NCBI GenBank assembly: GCA_016647705.1
Contig: CM028335.1
Coordinates: 8,776,818 to 8,840,817, forward strand
Reading direction: 5' to 3'
Origin: Eucommia ulmoides
Taxonomy: Eukaryota; Streptophyta; Magnoliopsida; Garryales; Eucommiaceae
DNA length: 64,000 nt
The notes beneath the pieces are model-generated. The model did no database searches. It saw nothing but the letters and a program-made list of their open reading frames with translations, and was not told where the DNA came from. Positions 1 to 11,350 of the stretch are shown piece by piece; the first letter of the stretch is position 1, and every line of letters begins with the position of its first letter. A program made the translations under genes and the position numbers.

Positions 1-49
1 AGCCATTACTGCGTTTCTTTTGCAATATTCAATTAAAATTCAAACAAAT

Positions 50-67
50 CCCCAGCAACGGCGCCAA
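50..67 (-). other. tRNA-Asp-type primer binding site of an LTR retrotransposon
   Basis: On the minus strand the LTR end at position 73 is followed, after a short A/T spacer, by a sequence complementary to the 3' end of plant tRNA-Asp (plus-strand text CCAGCAACGGCGCCA, one mismatch to the tRNA as I remember it). Athila-type gypsy elements use this primer. The internal region of the element would continue to the left, outside the window. Confidence 0.7.
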
Positions 68-72
68 AAACT

Positions 73-483
73 TGGTAGGGGCGCAAAATGTGCATGCCTA
101 CTTACGCTCGCAAGTATACGAGGTCTAAAGTTTTAATATAGTGGATCTTAAAGATCGGATATCGTTCCCACAGAGAAAAGTGTGAATAATTGAATTAAAT
201 ACCGCAATTGACGTAGTCTCATGTTATCCTGACGACGGAAGACATGAATTGTAATTAAACTAAGCTAAACTACAATTAGTGGGTTAATTCTAACTAGGTT
301 GATTAATTAGGGATTGATTTCGTTCACTTAATACACGTTTGATTTCATTCAGTTAACAATAACGGAGTTTAGGTATCTGACAATCTCGGTTCGTAAACTC
401 CTTTGCCACCTCTTCTGAGTGTAAGACGGGGGATTACGCGACTTCGTGTCAACGAAGAGGTCCCCCTCAATGTCTTAACGACT
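73..483 (+). repeat. Left arm of a 411-bp inverted repeat
   Basis: The arm matches the reverse complement of 1578-1988 along its whole length with scattered substitutions and short differences. Shared landmarks include the run around TTAATTAGGGATTGATTTC and the outer tip TGGTAGGGGC against TGGCAGGGGC. The match stops at CTTAACGACT on both sides. Confidence 0.85.
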
Positions 484-1159
484 GTAGGCCGCGTAAGTCT
501 TGACCCAACGTCATCGATTGCACACTAACTAATGCCCTCCCGGGTTGTTAGGTCGTAACGATGTGTTTACCCTAATCCGAATCTAGGGTTACCTCTCCCG
601 AGTGTCAAACCCTAGATTCTCAAATCCAACCCTAATACCATTACAAGCATATTAAGATCGTCATCAAATGATAAACATAATCGGACTTAAAAGCAACAAC
701 CGTTAAAGAAACGTATATTAAACCAAATGAGTATTTACACAACTACACATTTCCCTAACTAATCTCTAAATTACACTAACATGTTCTTAGTCAATACAAC
801 AATAAATCAAGAGGAGATCATTATTATCAACAATAAACATTAAATACAAAGATGGAAACAAGGGAAGAAAAGCCAAATCTCAAAGTGGAGTAGTCCACTT
901 TCGCCAAAGAATAATCCTCCTGAGCTTCCTCTTCTCCGTTGATGAACTTCCTCTTCTAGCTCTTCAAGGATTGGCCAAGAACACCTCCTAAAACTAATCT
1001 AATCTAACTAAGGTGGAAGAGAGCTCTCAAGAACAACCAAGCCCTCTCCCACGTCTAAGGTAAGGGTCTCTCTCATTTCTTAAGGTTTGGTGGAGAAAGG
1101 GGTTAAAAGGAGGGATTTGGAAAATATCTTCAAAATATCTAAAAATAGATATTTCTGTG

Positions 1160-1380
1160 CAGAGTGTCACCGCCTAAGTGGTGGTTCACCGCTTAGGCGG
1201 TGGCTTTAAGTCGGTTAAGCTTATGTCGGTAACTTCGCCTAGGCGGTGGTTTTTCTGCCTAGGCGGTGGCTGATGGCATAACATTCTGTCGTTTTCTTGC
1301 CTAGGCGGTGATTCAGCCCTTTAGCACTCCAACATTCTGCTTCTTTTCTGCCTAGGCGGTGGAACTTCTGCCTAAGTAGT
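1160..1380. repeat. Cluster of palindromic CCGCCTAGGCGG motifs
   Basis: Six or so variants of the palindrome CCGCC(T)AGGCGG (for example CGCCTAGGCGGTGG and CGCTTAGGCGGTGG) recur at irregular spacing inside the Athila-like LTR. A related motif (CCACCGCTTAGGCGA) recurs in the unrelated solo LTR near 20.5 kb. Their role is unknown; they could fold as short hairpins in the transcript. Confidence 0.7.
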
Positions 1381-1577
1381 GATCTTTATTCACTGAAACC
1401 CTGTTTTGCACATTTTGTTCACTATTTCTCTACCGTTTTCACTTGTTTTTTTTCCCTTTGACATCATTTCCCTGTTTTACACTAAAACAAACTAAAACAC
1501 AATTAAATATAACTAAAATTCTTGAAAACTAACAAATTCGGTTTAGAAATAGATAGGTTTTTCACACCTATCAATAG

Positions 1578-1988
1578 AGTCGTTAAGACATTGAAGGGGA
1601 CCTCTTTGTCGACACGAAGTCGCGTATTCCCCTGTCTTATACTCGGAAGAGGTGGCGGAGGAGTTTACAAACCGGGATTGTCAGATGCCTAAACTCTGTT
1701 ATTGTTAACTAAACGAAATCAAACGTGTATTAAGTGAATGAAATCAATCCCTAATTAATCAACCTAGTTAGAATTAACCCACTAATTGTAGTTTAGCTTA
1801 GTTTAATTTCAATTCATGTCTTCCGTCGTCAGGATAACATGAGACTACGTTAATTGCGGTATTCAATTCAATTATTCACACTTTTATCTATGGGAACGAT
1901 ATCCGATCTTCAAGATCCACTATATTAAAACTTTAGACCTCATATACTTGTGAGCGTAAGTAGGCGTGCACATTTCGTGCCCCTGCCA
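1578..1988 (-). repeat. Right arm of the 411-bp inverted repeat
   Basis: Reverse complement partner of 73-483. The outer end reads GTGCCCCTGCCA and the inner end begins AGTCGTTAAG. The 1.1-kb loop between the arms is non-coding. Confidence 0.85.
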
Positions 1989-2146
1989 GTTCTTCCTTCA
2001 ATGGTAGGATGAATTGGAACTTCTATCAAGTCTTAATGAGGATTTGGACGGGGTTCATCATCTCAGGGGTCGTCAATGGACACAGTTTTGGGATCAGTCA
2101 AGGCCATGAGTTCAACTTTGCCGTTCCCGATCCCAGTCGTTGATTG

Positions 2147-2413
2147 CTATTTCTTCTTTCCAAGTAGCCTCCTGGAGTAAGAACGAGCAAATTCTTGGTC
2201 TCTCCTTACCTCCCCTATTTCTTTTTTTGTTGGGAATTTCATCGATTGGTGGTAGATGAATGATATGACTTTTAGTGCCGCCAAGGTGGGCTGCCCAATG
2301 ATTGCATTATAAGGTGAAGGTCGATCCACGATGAGGAATTTAACCCAAACAGTGGACGAAGTGGGCACAACACCAACCGTGAAGGGAAGGGAGGTCCATC
2401 CCATGGAATTCAC
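2147..2413 (-). pseudogene. Gypsy aspartic protease fragment
   Basis: The translated segment carries VKFLIVDRPSPYNAIIGQ, the C-terminal part of the retropepsin-like domain of plant gypsy elements (the ILGRP-type motif appears as IIGQP). It is followed by the linker toward reverse transcriptase (KFPTKKEIGEVRRDQ). No reverse transcriptase follows before the truncation at 1988. Confidence 0.8.
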
Positions 2414-2844
2414 TACCTTCCCCCCAAAACCGACAAGGGTAAAGTAGTGGGTCTCATGGAACTTGAACTTATGTTCATTTGATCGAAAGCATACTTGAAA
2501 ATGATATCCGCATAGCTTCTATCGTCAATCAAGATTTGTCCAACCTTGTAGTGGTTGATCAAGGCATCGTCATAAGGGGTATGAACCCCTCAAAGATCAA
2601 CTTCACTGAAGGAGATGACATTGTGCAAGGTAGCATTAATCATGCCCACCTCGTACACATCCTCATCGGCCTTCCGCTTCGCTTTACCCTGGTGCCTCTT
2701 TCGGGAAGAAGTAGTTGTTCTCCCGAGACCGAGGCCGCCATCTATTATAGTGATCATATTGATTTTACCATCAATTTACATTTTATCATCAAATTCTTTA
2801 GTTTCTCTTCTTGAATGGGGTCAACCACGGTTATCCCTTCTCAA

Positions 2845-3126
2845 CTAATCCCTTCGTTCATCGGGGCAACTACTCTCTTCGGCTTCGGAGCTTGCATTTT
2901 CTTTTTTAACATAATGACCAAGGTGCCCCCTTTTTATGAGAGCCTCAATCTCTTCTTGGAGCTGGAAGCACTCATCCGTGGAATGACCATGGTTACGGTG
3001 GAACTCACAATATTTAGAGATGGATTTCTCCATGGGCCTTCTTTTAAGGGGAGGAGCCAGTGGGAAAAATCCTTTCACCGAATTTTCAGCAAAAATTATG
3101 GCTATGGATGCAGTGAGGGGCGTCAA
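2845..3126 (-). pseudogene. Gypsy gag C-terminal region with zinc-knuckle-like motif
   Basis: The segment contains KYCEFHRNHGHSTDECFQLQ followed by EEIEALIKRGHLGHYV. This is the conserved Cys-His region at the end of gag in plant Tat/Ogre-like elements. A stop upstream separates it from the gag core at 3415-3645. Confidence 0.85.
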
Positions 3127-3414
3127 GAAAAGGTCCTAACCTCCCCTCCGCCTGCAACCTTCATGATCCTTTCGCCCTGCTAGGGCCTTCCTCAGATCGG
3201 CTTTTTCGCTTTCGATTCCCTTCTCGCTCCCTTTCTACAGCATCTTTGAGATCGTTCGAGGCCACAACGTCTGAAATATTACTATAGCTCAAACTTTCCT
3301 TGTAGAATCGCAGGACAAAATCACCTAAAGTTTCGGTGTTTTTTTGTTGAAGAGTGGGAAAGTGAGCTGCAGTTTTAGGCCTTCTCCGAGAACAGTCAAA
3401 TCAGGCTAAAATAG

Positions 3415-4409
3415 CTACTCTAGCTGAGTAAATGTGGAGATTGATGCATGAGTCAACTCTCGGTACCAGGTGCTAGCCATCCTAGTAAGGGTAAGGGAAA
3501 ATAATTTGCATCTTACCACCACAGATGTTGTGTGTATGTCCATGAATGCTATGAAAATAGAGAGGCGATCGCTAGGGTCGGTGGTCCCGTCATAGGGTGT
3601 TATTTTTGGATTGGGGAACTTATAGGAGACCACTTCGAACACCATATCACCAACAAAATTGGATTTTATACCTGAAATGAGTCATGTCACCTTCCTAGGG
3701 CCTCGTATCTGCACAAGTATTGCCTCCATCTCGGCGATGCATCTTTCTAATGTTGTTTCTCCCCTGGGCGGTGCTGCCACGTGACTTGTATCTACTCTTG
3801 ATCCCTGTCTTTCCGCAAGAGGGGGGTGGGAGTCAACCTCCCGAGCATGGTGAGCCCTACGATCTGCACGGGTGACGTTACTATAAGTTCTTCCTATCTG
3901 GTGATCACGGTGATCACGACGATCCTCTGTCTGGCGTGCCCCCAAGGACAAAGATGCAGAATCATAAATGGTTGGTGGAGCCAAAATCCGTTCCTTAATC
4001 GATCGATTGTGCAAACGAGATTGTTCCCTTGACATGTGCCCTTCAGAATGGATGATAGGGTCTGATTCCTAGTGAGGATCATCACCTCTACATGCCAGAG
4101 AATTGGTCCCCCTCGGTCAGAAGTATGTGGCAGGTGGCATTTCTCCCCCTCTGTGTTCTGGAGAACCGATCCCCATTAATTTTGGGCTGGTGATAGACAA
4201 GAGAAGATGGTATAGAGGCAGGTTTGAAATTGAAATAGTTGACATTTGAAGCTATCAAGTCGCACTGCATCCACAGCTCCGGGAGATGGTCCTACATGGG
4301 GTCTTGCAAGTGGAGCTGATGGGCCTGCCTGGTTGATGGGGAGTGCATTTTCTTCTTCTTTTGGTATGGAGACAATGATCCTCACATCCGGCCTGGGTTT
4401 GTGTGACAT
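3415..4409 (-). pseudogene. Gypsy gag N-terminal and core region, broken
   Basis: Minus-strand open segments cover 4176-4409, 3682-4035 and 3415-3645 in different frames. The last carries the retrotransposon gag core (ITPYDGTTDPSDRLSIF, then MASTWYRELTHASISTF). The N-terminal parts are Pro/Gly-rich and Arg/Asp/His-rich, as usual for this gag type. Frame changes and stops make it a pseudogene. Confidence 0.8.
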
Positions 4410-4536
4410 TTTGCCAGTGGGGTTTCTATCTACCGCGTTGTTAGGGTCTCTTATCCGTAGAGACTAACCAGACCTTGTATTCATCTAACCTCTATTCAAG
4501 AGAAAAGCAAATAATAATTGGAAGAAGGCTTTTAGT

Positions 4537-4566
4537 AGCGACTTCCGACAGCTAACACCAAACTGT
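4537..4566 (-). other. Primer-binding region next to gypsy LTR 1
   Basis: Minus strand, directly after the LTR end GACATCA, reads ACAGTTTGGTGTTAGCTGTC. This is the decayed equivalent of the TTTGGCGCC(G)TCTGTGGG primer-site region found after the LTR of many plant gypsy elements. It fixes the LTR boundary at 4567. Confidence 0.5.
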
Positions 4567-5251
4567 TGATGTCGAATTTTGGTTGATACCAGCGGCATGG
4601 TCCGGTCAGCCTTGGAGGGTGTTAGAAAACCCTGGAATGGAGATCTTCGATCCGTATAGCTTCTGATCCGTGGAGAAACCTCTAGCCGGGAAGGGGAAAA
4701 CCGATATCGGAAAGGGCCTGATAACCTTCTAAGTCGAGAAGATGATAAGCAAAATACTTCGTGATCCTTAGAAAGATGAACCAACACTTGGAATTGAGCA
4801 GTTCCGGGAAGAATGAGTGCCTGGAAACCTGCACAAAGGACTTTTCGGGTTTTCCCAACGTGTCTTCTTAGGCATGAGAATCAATGTACGGGGGAAAGAA
4901 TTTATAGTGTGAATGCGGAGAAGAGTAAAGAGTAAGTAGTGAGCAAAATTTATCTACCTTTGAGCAATTGTATGCTCTCCTTTTTATAGGCAATGTGGAG
5001 ATTAGTTTAGGGGCTAAGCATAGGTTTAATGTCTCTTCAAGATCACATCATAGTGTCAACTTTGCATGTGGCCAATGAAAATATGCCAAGGAGCTCTTGT
5101 TTTGGCCATGTTTAGGAGGTATTTGGAGATATTTTGGTTAGGGAAGAGAGTCACAATGATGCCTATGGATATTTTGGGATATTTTGGAGATATTTTGGGA
5201 TATTTTAGGGTGCTTAAAAGGTGGAAAACTGAGCCAATCTTGTAAACAAGT
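4567..5251 (-). mobile_element. Gypsy LTR 1, 3' part (split by a nested insertion)
   Basis: This matches the 3' two thirds of the plus-strand LTRs at 8681-9849 and 9861-10862, including the ATATTTTGG(A/G)GAT-rich stretch, the GAGCATACAATTG segment and the end GACATCA. The LTR is interrupted at 5251/5252; its first 316 bases resume at 8312-8627. Rejoined length is about 1,001 bases, equal to LTR 3. Confidence 0.85.
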
Positions 5252-8200
5252 TGTTGGCCCAGTGAGCAACCCAAGAGGGGGGTGAATTGGGTAGTATTAA
5301 AAAATTAATTCGAATAATAACACTATAAAAATCAAATAATTAATTTTATCCTAAAATTAATTATTATCTTTATAGCAGTGGATAAGTGTAATAAGCTCTA
5401 GATGCATACCCAAACAATATAAGATAAAATAAAAGAAATAAACAATGTAGTACACACTAATATATCCTGATTCACCAAGCTACTCTTGGCTAATCCAGTC
5501 CTCCGAGTCCTACGGAGATTCGCACCCACTAAACTCAAGATTTCTTTAACAGTAGAAACCAAACCCTCACAAAGATTCTTTTATAGGCTCAGAATCAACT
5601 TTTACAAATTCCTTTTTCCAGGCTCCGGAATAACCTATACTTTTATAGGCTCAAGAATAACCTAATTCTATTACAGGGAGAATCACAACCTAATTCTTTT
5701 TATACCTTAAGCTCAAGAATCAAAACCTCACAGAAACACTCCAACTATCCTTTTTCCAGGTAAAGATGGAATCTTTACAAACCACTCACAATTAATTCTA
5801 TAAAGGAAGAATTAACACCTCAATCTCTTTACCAGAAGAGATTGAAACCAAGCTACCCCTGATTAGACACTCCCAATAGTATCTAATCCACACACAACTC
5901 TCCAATCATAAAAATTGATAAGTTTTTCCCACTTAGAGCTTCTACCACCTCAGATTAATTAATACTCAATCAAATGTCTCGATACTAGTGATAGAAATAA
6001 AATGAGGAAACAAAATCTGATTATAATAAAAAAATGCGGGTAGCACAATTAAGCACATAATCAGATTAACACACAAATCGTTTTAAAAGATTTTTATACT
6101 TTTAAAATTCAAAAACAATTTCTCAAAAAGATCAATTCACCAAGAAAGTAATAATAATCAAATACTCAATTAAAGAATAAGCTTGGAATGATCTCACCAG
6201 GAAAACACCAATGGATTGCAAAACAGATCGCTAGACAGCTCAAATTGGTGATGCCAAATAAATTAGCGCTTTAACTCAAGAACTTTAACTCTAGAATAAT
6301 CTCACAATATTTTCAGTGTAATATCAGAATGATAACTCTTAGAAAAGCTTAGGCCCCGTTTAGTAACCATTTCCATTCCAGAAATTCCCATCCCATTCCC
6401 AGATTTTTGGGAATACTGTTTGAGAATAGCGTTTGATAATTTTTGTTTCCGTTTCCATTTCATTCCTATTTGAGAATTGTGTCCACTTTTTTATTAATAA
6501 ATGAGAAACAAAAAAAAATATTTCTCATTATTCCCATTCCATTCCCAAAACACACAATCACTGTTCACCCGCTGATCGACCACTGTCCGTCGTAGAAAAA
6601 ATTTCCTGCCACTGTCACCCATCCGCCACCGCTGTCCGACCATCGCCGATGTCGGCGCCATTGCCATCCATTCGTTGCCGTCGCCACAGCCGTCCCCCGT
6701 CATCGGCACTAGAACCACCGTCGTCCGGCCAAAAAAAAAAGATTTTCGGATAAAATTGTTACCAAACACAATTCTCTTCGCAAGACAAAAAAAAAAATTG
6801 TCGTTACCCAACACGATTCTACTCTCAAGAAGAAAATAAAATTCTCATCCCATTCCATCCTATTCCCATCCCATTGCTGGAATGGAAACAGAAACGGTTA
6901 CCAAACGTTACCTTAGGAACTAAATAGTTCTTAATATTGTTAAATAACATGTGAAATTCGTAGATCTATTTAAGATCACTTGAAACAAGCTTTATAACGA
7001 CTAGTTTTCACAAAATATGTTATTTAAAATCACCTATAAACCCCATATATTGATTCCTTTCAATCCTGGTATATTCAACTTAATAATATAACTTCTAAAA
7101 CTCTCAATTTAGTCCCCAAAATAATTTGATCTTAATTAATAAACGTATAGAAAAAATTATATTTAAATATATAGACTAAATCGTAAGATCAAAATAAAAT
7201 CCCTTAAATCTCTCCCATATTTTAAGCCCAAAATATTCTCCATCAAAATAACAATATTTAAACTCAAAATTCGCAAGTTTAAATATAGGAATATCAAAGA
7301 TATCTTATAATAATTACTTTTTAAATATTATGTCATTAAATGACACCCCAAGACCCCATACATTATATATAATCAAAATAGATATTTTTCATTTAAAAAT
7401 ATTCTTGGAAAATCTCATTTTGGACCTTCAACATTTTTAAATCGAAATTCATCAAAATAGAAAGTATTGAAACACTTTAATTAAAAGGATATTTAATTAA
7501 ATACACCAAATTAATGGGGATAATAAAATATATAGATCATATCTCAATTAAATATAGATCCCTAGAATATCTCAATCAGGTAAGCCAAAAATGGCTAGTT
7601 AACAGCTAATTTTGGATCAAATTCCGAAATTCCACAAAATCTAAAACAGACATGTCAATCGACCAACCAAGGTCTATCTATCGACCGCTCAATTCAGGAT
7701 ACTAGCCAAGCCAAAATTCTTTCGCCCATCGGTCGATCGCCCTGTTGACTTATAGATTTAGAGAGTTCATATTCAATCACAGGTCGACCTACCTGTCGAC
7801 CGAGAGATACATAGAGTTTTCATTCTTTGTTCCAGTTGACTTACCTGTCGACTTATGGAAGTTGAATCACTTTTCTAAAATCGTTTTTAATTCATTCTCA
7901 TTAACGTTTTTGCCCCTTTAACTGATTTTTTTTCTCAATTAACTCCACTAAATTCTTAAATTTAATTTTAATTAATTATCAATATTTCTTTTTCAATTAT
8001 ACATAAGAGAATACAATTTCACTAATTAGGATCCTATCAAAACACACACAAATTTAAAAACTTTTTGTGTCATGTGTGATCCTAATCGGGATACATTAAG
8101 AGTAAAAATTAACCTGAGTTGTTTTCCCTTAGATTCTTTAAAATCTTCGGTATCTTAATGTCCATCGTCTTTGTCAGTCTCTTTTGCATGCATTCATTAT

Positions 8201-8311
8201 TTGTCATCATATCTTTATCATTGGAACTAATAAACTGAAACACTTAATCAAACCGTTAGTTCTACCAAAAACATCAACCTTTAATTGTTCATCAAAATCT
8301 TAGGATCAACA
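5252..8311 (-). mobile_element. 3.06-kb LTR-like element nested inside gypsy LTR 1
   Basis: The insert reads TGTTGATCC...GGCCAACA on the minus strand (TGTTG/CAACA tips) and has no coding capacity. It splits gypsy LTR 1, and the flanking pentamers CAAGT (5247-5251) and CAAAC (8312-8316) look like a decayed 5-bp target duplication (3 of 5 identical). It shares its first kilobase with 62702-64000, so it belongs to a dispersed family. I interpret it as a solo LTR of a large retrotransposon, or a non-coding LARD-like element. A Harbinger-type MITE at 6352-6912 lies inside it, giving three nesting levels. Confidence 0.75.
6352..6912. mobile_element. Harbinger/Tourist-type MITE with TTA target duplication
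   Basis: The termini GGCCCCGTTTAGTAACC and (reverse complement of the right end) GGTAACGTTTGGTAACCGTT form imperfect inverted repeats of about 35 bases, continuing to TTCCATTCCAG on both sides. TTA is repeated at 6349-6351 and 6913-6915. A 3-bp TTA duplication with this kind of tip fits PIF/Harbinger MITEs. The 561-bp body has no transposase. It sits inside the 5252-8311 element. Confidence 0.75.
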
Positions 8312-8627
8312 CAAACTGAGGAGGACATCACCCTGCTACGGCCGGAATGAAGAGATTGATTTTTACCCTTCCTAGGCGGACGGAGACGGGGAGGGGTGAG
8401 CATTGCTGTGATGGAAAACACCGAGACGGGGAGTGGTCGCCCATCCCGGCGATGACTTGTTGGTCACCCTAGAGAGAGCTGAATCCTTTAGGGCGATTGG
8501 TACAGTTGGAGACGTCTTTCTTCTTGGTACATTTTTCATACTTAGTCTTTGTCATGCTTTAAACTCTATAAGGAGCTGCGAATGTGCAGCGATTTTTAAT
8601 TGGTTGTGTGGAGTGACCATTTTTACA
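8312..8627 (-). mobile_element. Gypsy LTR 1, 5' part
   Basis: This is the first 316 bases of the minus-strand LTR, starting TGTAAAAATGGTCACTCC at 8627. It matches the start of LTR 2 and LTR 3 and joins to 4567-5251 once the nested insertion is removed. It lies head to head with LTR 2, whose identical start is at 8681, only 53 bases away. Confidence 0.85.
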
Positions 8628-8680
8628 CTCATTAGTAACAAATCTCATAAACAATTGAAACTATTTTATAATATGATAAG

Positions 8681-9849
8681 TGTAAAAATGGTCACTCCAA
8701 TGCAACCAATTGAAGACTATCACGTGTCCACAAGTCTCCACCAAGATTAATTCGCTACCACATCAACTCTTTCCAAAAGACTAAGTATGGAGATTGTACC
8801 GGGCATAGGAACATCTCTAACCCATGCCAGCCATCTCAAAAGACAGCTAGCAGTACTCTCCAGGAAGGAAAGGCGAGCCGCCGCCGGGATGGGGAACCCT
8901 TTCCCATCTCGACGTTTTCCATAGCGGAATTTTCCATCTCGGAAATCAACTCCGCAAGCTCCTCAACAAAGCCCCCCGTCCCGTATCCAACTATTTAGGA
9001 AGGGCAAGGTAAAAAGCTCCGCACAACTCTCCTTCTCGTCTCTGGCTATCCGGGAAGGGCAGGGGTCAAATTTCCCGTCTCAGGCGCTGCAGGAAAGTGT
9101 CTCTCTCTCGAATTATGGGTTGTCTTACTTTCCTAAAGCATGTACAAATATCCCAAAATATCTCCTAAATATCCCAAAATATCTCAAGGGCTCTCTTCCC
9201 CAATATGGATCATTTCCCTAACCTAAAATATCTCCAAATATCTTCTTACATGACCATGATAAGATGTACTCATGCCCTCTCCTCATTGGCCACATGACCA
9301 AGTTGGGACATTAATGAGATATTAAAGAGACACTAATCCATGCTTAAGCCCTTAATCAAATCCACTTCATGCCTATATAAAGAAGAGCATACAATTCCTC
9401 AATGGTAGATGGAATTTACTCTAAGCACACGAAAATAACCCTCTCTACTTGATGGCATATTTTATAAATCTTTCCCCTGTATGTTAATTCTCACGCTGGA
9501 GAGGTTTTTCGGGATACTCCTGGCCAGGTTATGTATACAGGTGACAGGTTGCTACCCATCTCAAACCTTCCCCTTCCCGGATCAGAAAGCATTCCAGCTT
9601 TCCTCTTCCTGGATTTGTTCTATTTTAGGCTCTAATTCATCTTTCCGAGGACCATAAGGCGCTTTGGTCCTCCCTTTCTCGACCCAAGAGGTTTTTGGGC
9701 CCTTTCCAATACAAGCCCTTCTCTTCCCAGCTAAAGATCTCTCCATGAATCAGAGGCTACACAGACTGAAGATCTTCACTCCAGGCCTCTCCAACTCCAT
9801 CTAAGGCTGACTGTACCATAACGCTGGTGTCGACCAAAATTTGACATCA
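8681..9849 (+). mobile_element. Gypsy LTR 2 (same family, plus strand)
   Basis: It starts TGTAAAAATGGTCACTCC and ends TTGACATCA, and is related to LTR 1 and LTR 3 throughout, including the ATATCCCAAAATATCTCC-type repeats, the TATATAAAGAAGAGCATAC core promoter and the 3' CT-rich stretch. No polyprotein follows; LTR 3 begins 11 bases later. It is somewhat longer and more diverged than LTR 3. Confidence 0.8.
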
Positions 9850-9860
9850 ATATAATATAT

Positions 9861-10862
9861 TGCAATAAAATGGTCACTCCAATGCATCCAATCAAAGACC
9901 TCCATGTGTACTTAACTCCCTATAACATTCAATTTGAGCTCAAAGCACACTAAAGGCTAAGTATAGGAAATGTACCGGGAAGAAAAACCTCATCAACTGT
10001 ACTAGCTACCCCAGAGGATTCAACATCCACCAAGATGTCCAGCGAGTCATCGCTGAATAGGCAAACGTTCCCCATCTTTGTGTTCTCCGTCACAGCAGCG
10101 CTCTCCCCTTCCCGTCTCCTTCCGTCAGGAAAGGGCGATAACCCAGCTCCTCATCTCAATCGCAGTAGGGTAATGTCCTCCTCCGTTTGTCCACTAGATT
10201 GGCTCAATTTTTCACCTATTAAACCCCCTAAAATATCTCCAAAATATCCAAAAATATCTCCAAAATATCCATAATCATAATTTTGGCCCTCTTCCCTAAC
10301 TAAAATATCTCTTACATATGGCCAAAACAAGATCCCCTTGACATATCTCCATTGGCTACTAACCAAGTTGCTACCATGATATGATCTTGAGGAGACATTA
10401 AGCCCATGCTTAGTTCCTAAACTAATATCCATTTTCCTATAAAAAAAAAGGAGAGCATACAATTGCTTAAAGGTAAATGAATTTGGCTCACTACTCTTTC
10501 TCCACTCTTCTTAGTAATTCCATCACATATTTTTTCCCCCGTACGCTGATTCTCAAGTCAGAGCAGACATGCCGGGAAAACCCGGGCAAGTCACTTGTGC
10601 AGGTTTCTAGGCGCTCATTATTCCTGGATTTGCTCAAATTCAAAGTGTTGGTTTATCTCTCTAAGGATCCCCAAGCATTCTGCTCCTCTTCTCTACTCGG
10701 AAGGCCCCTGATCCTTTCCCGGTATCGGTCTTTCCCTTCTCAGCCAGAGGATTTTCCACGGATAAGGAGCTACACGGATCAAAGATCTCCATCCCAGAGC
10801 CCCCCAACATCTCCCAAGGCTGACCGAGCCATATTATTGGTGTCGAGCAAAATTTGACATCA
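9861..10862 (+). mobile_element. Gypsy LTR 3 (same family, plus strand)
   Basis: A 1,002-bp LTR from TGCAATAAAATGGTCACTCC to TTGACATCA. It is the best-preserved reference for this family and shows that LTR 1 was split by an insertion. The short flanks on both sides are TAATATTGCAAT-like, resembling the satellite unit that follows, so it may have landed in that repeat. I find no clear 5-bp target duplication. Confidence 0.8.
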
Positions 10863-10879
10863 GCAACTCTAATTAAAAA

Positions 10880-11350
10880 TAATAATATAATATTGCAATT
10901 GATGTTATGTAATGTTGTAACGAATCTCATTGTGAAATTTATTCCTTATACTTCATTTTACAACACAAGAAGTTGCAACTTTGTCACTCCAATTTACAAC
11001 AGTTGTCATAAATATTTGTAACCAATGTTACTTACTATTGTAACTTTCCAGATCCAAATAGTGACTAAGTACATATATTGTAGTTGGTGTTATGTCACAT
11101 TGTAACAATATTATATCAGATGCAACTATCCTAGTGTTTAACCACTTACTTGCCAAATTGCAACCCTATAATTCCAATTTGTAACTATTTTTATAATTGT
11201 TTGTAACCAATGTTACTTACAATTATATCCGTTGCGCTTCAAATTGTAACCCACACATATAATATTGCAATTGATCTTATGCCTTGTTGTACTAGTTCTT
11301 AACCCCATCACCAAATTACAATCTTGTCACTCCAAATTGCAACAACGTAT
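10880..11350 (+). repeat. Diverged tandem repeat, about 185-bp unit
   Basis: Landmarks recur at roughly 185-base steps: TGTAACCAATGTTACTTAC near 11017 and 11202, ATAATATTGCAATTGAT near 10886 and 11258, and GTCACTCCAA near 10983 and 11325. About 2.5 decayed units are visible, rich in GTTGTAAC/GTTGCAAC words on both strands. Confidence 0.65.

Larger units (their letters stand above)
73..1988 (-). mobile_element. Athila-like gypsy LTR (about 1.9 kb) with long terminal inverted repeats
   Basis: Read on the minus strand this stretch starts TGGCAGGGGC, ends GCCCCTACCA, and is followed directly by a tRNA-Asp primer binding site, so it behaves as the 5' LTR of an Athila-like element whose body lies left of the window. 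No coding sequence is visible in it. Its first and last 411 bases are inverted copies of each other, far longer than the few bases normally shared by LTR tips. The outer edge at 1988 abuts a truncated gypsy polyprotein. The target duplication cannot be tested because the partner LTR is outside the window. The alternative is two oppositely oriented truncated copies of one repeat family lying back to back. Confidence 0.55.
1989..4536 (-). mobile_element. Truncated Ty3/gypsy internal region (gag to protease)
   Basis: Minus-strand open segments in the order gag N-terminus, gag core, zinc-knuckle-like region and aspartic protease belong to one gypsy polyprotein (Tat-like by gag style). Stops and frame changes separate them. 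The polyprotein ends abruptly next to the Athila-like LTR at 1988, so reverse transcriptase, RNase H and integrase are missing. The matching 5' LTR starts at 4567. The element is dead. Confidence 0.85.

Noticed and set aside
8433-8750. 105-codon plus-strand frame
   Set aside because: Lies across the head-to-head junction of two LTRs, so cannot be a gene.
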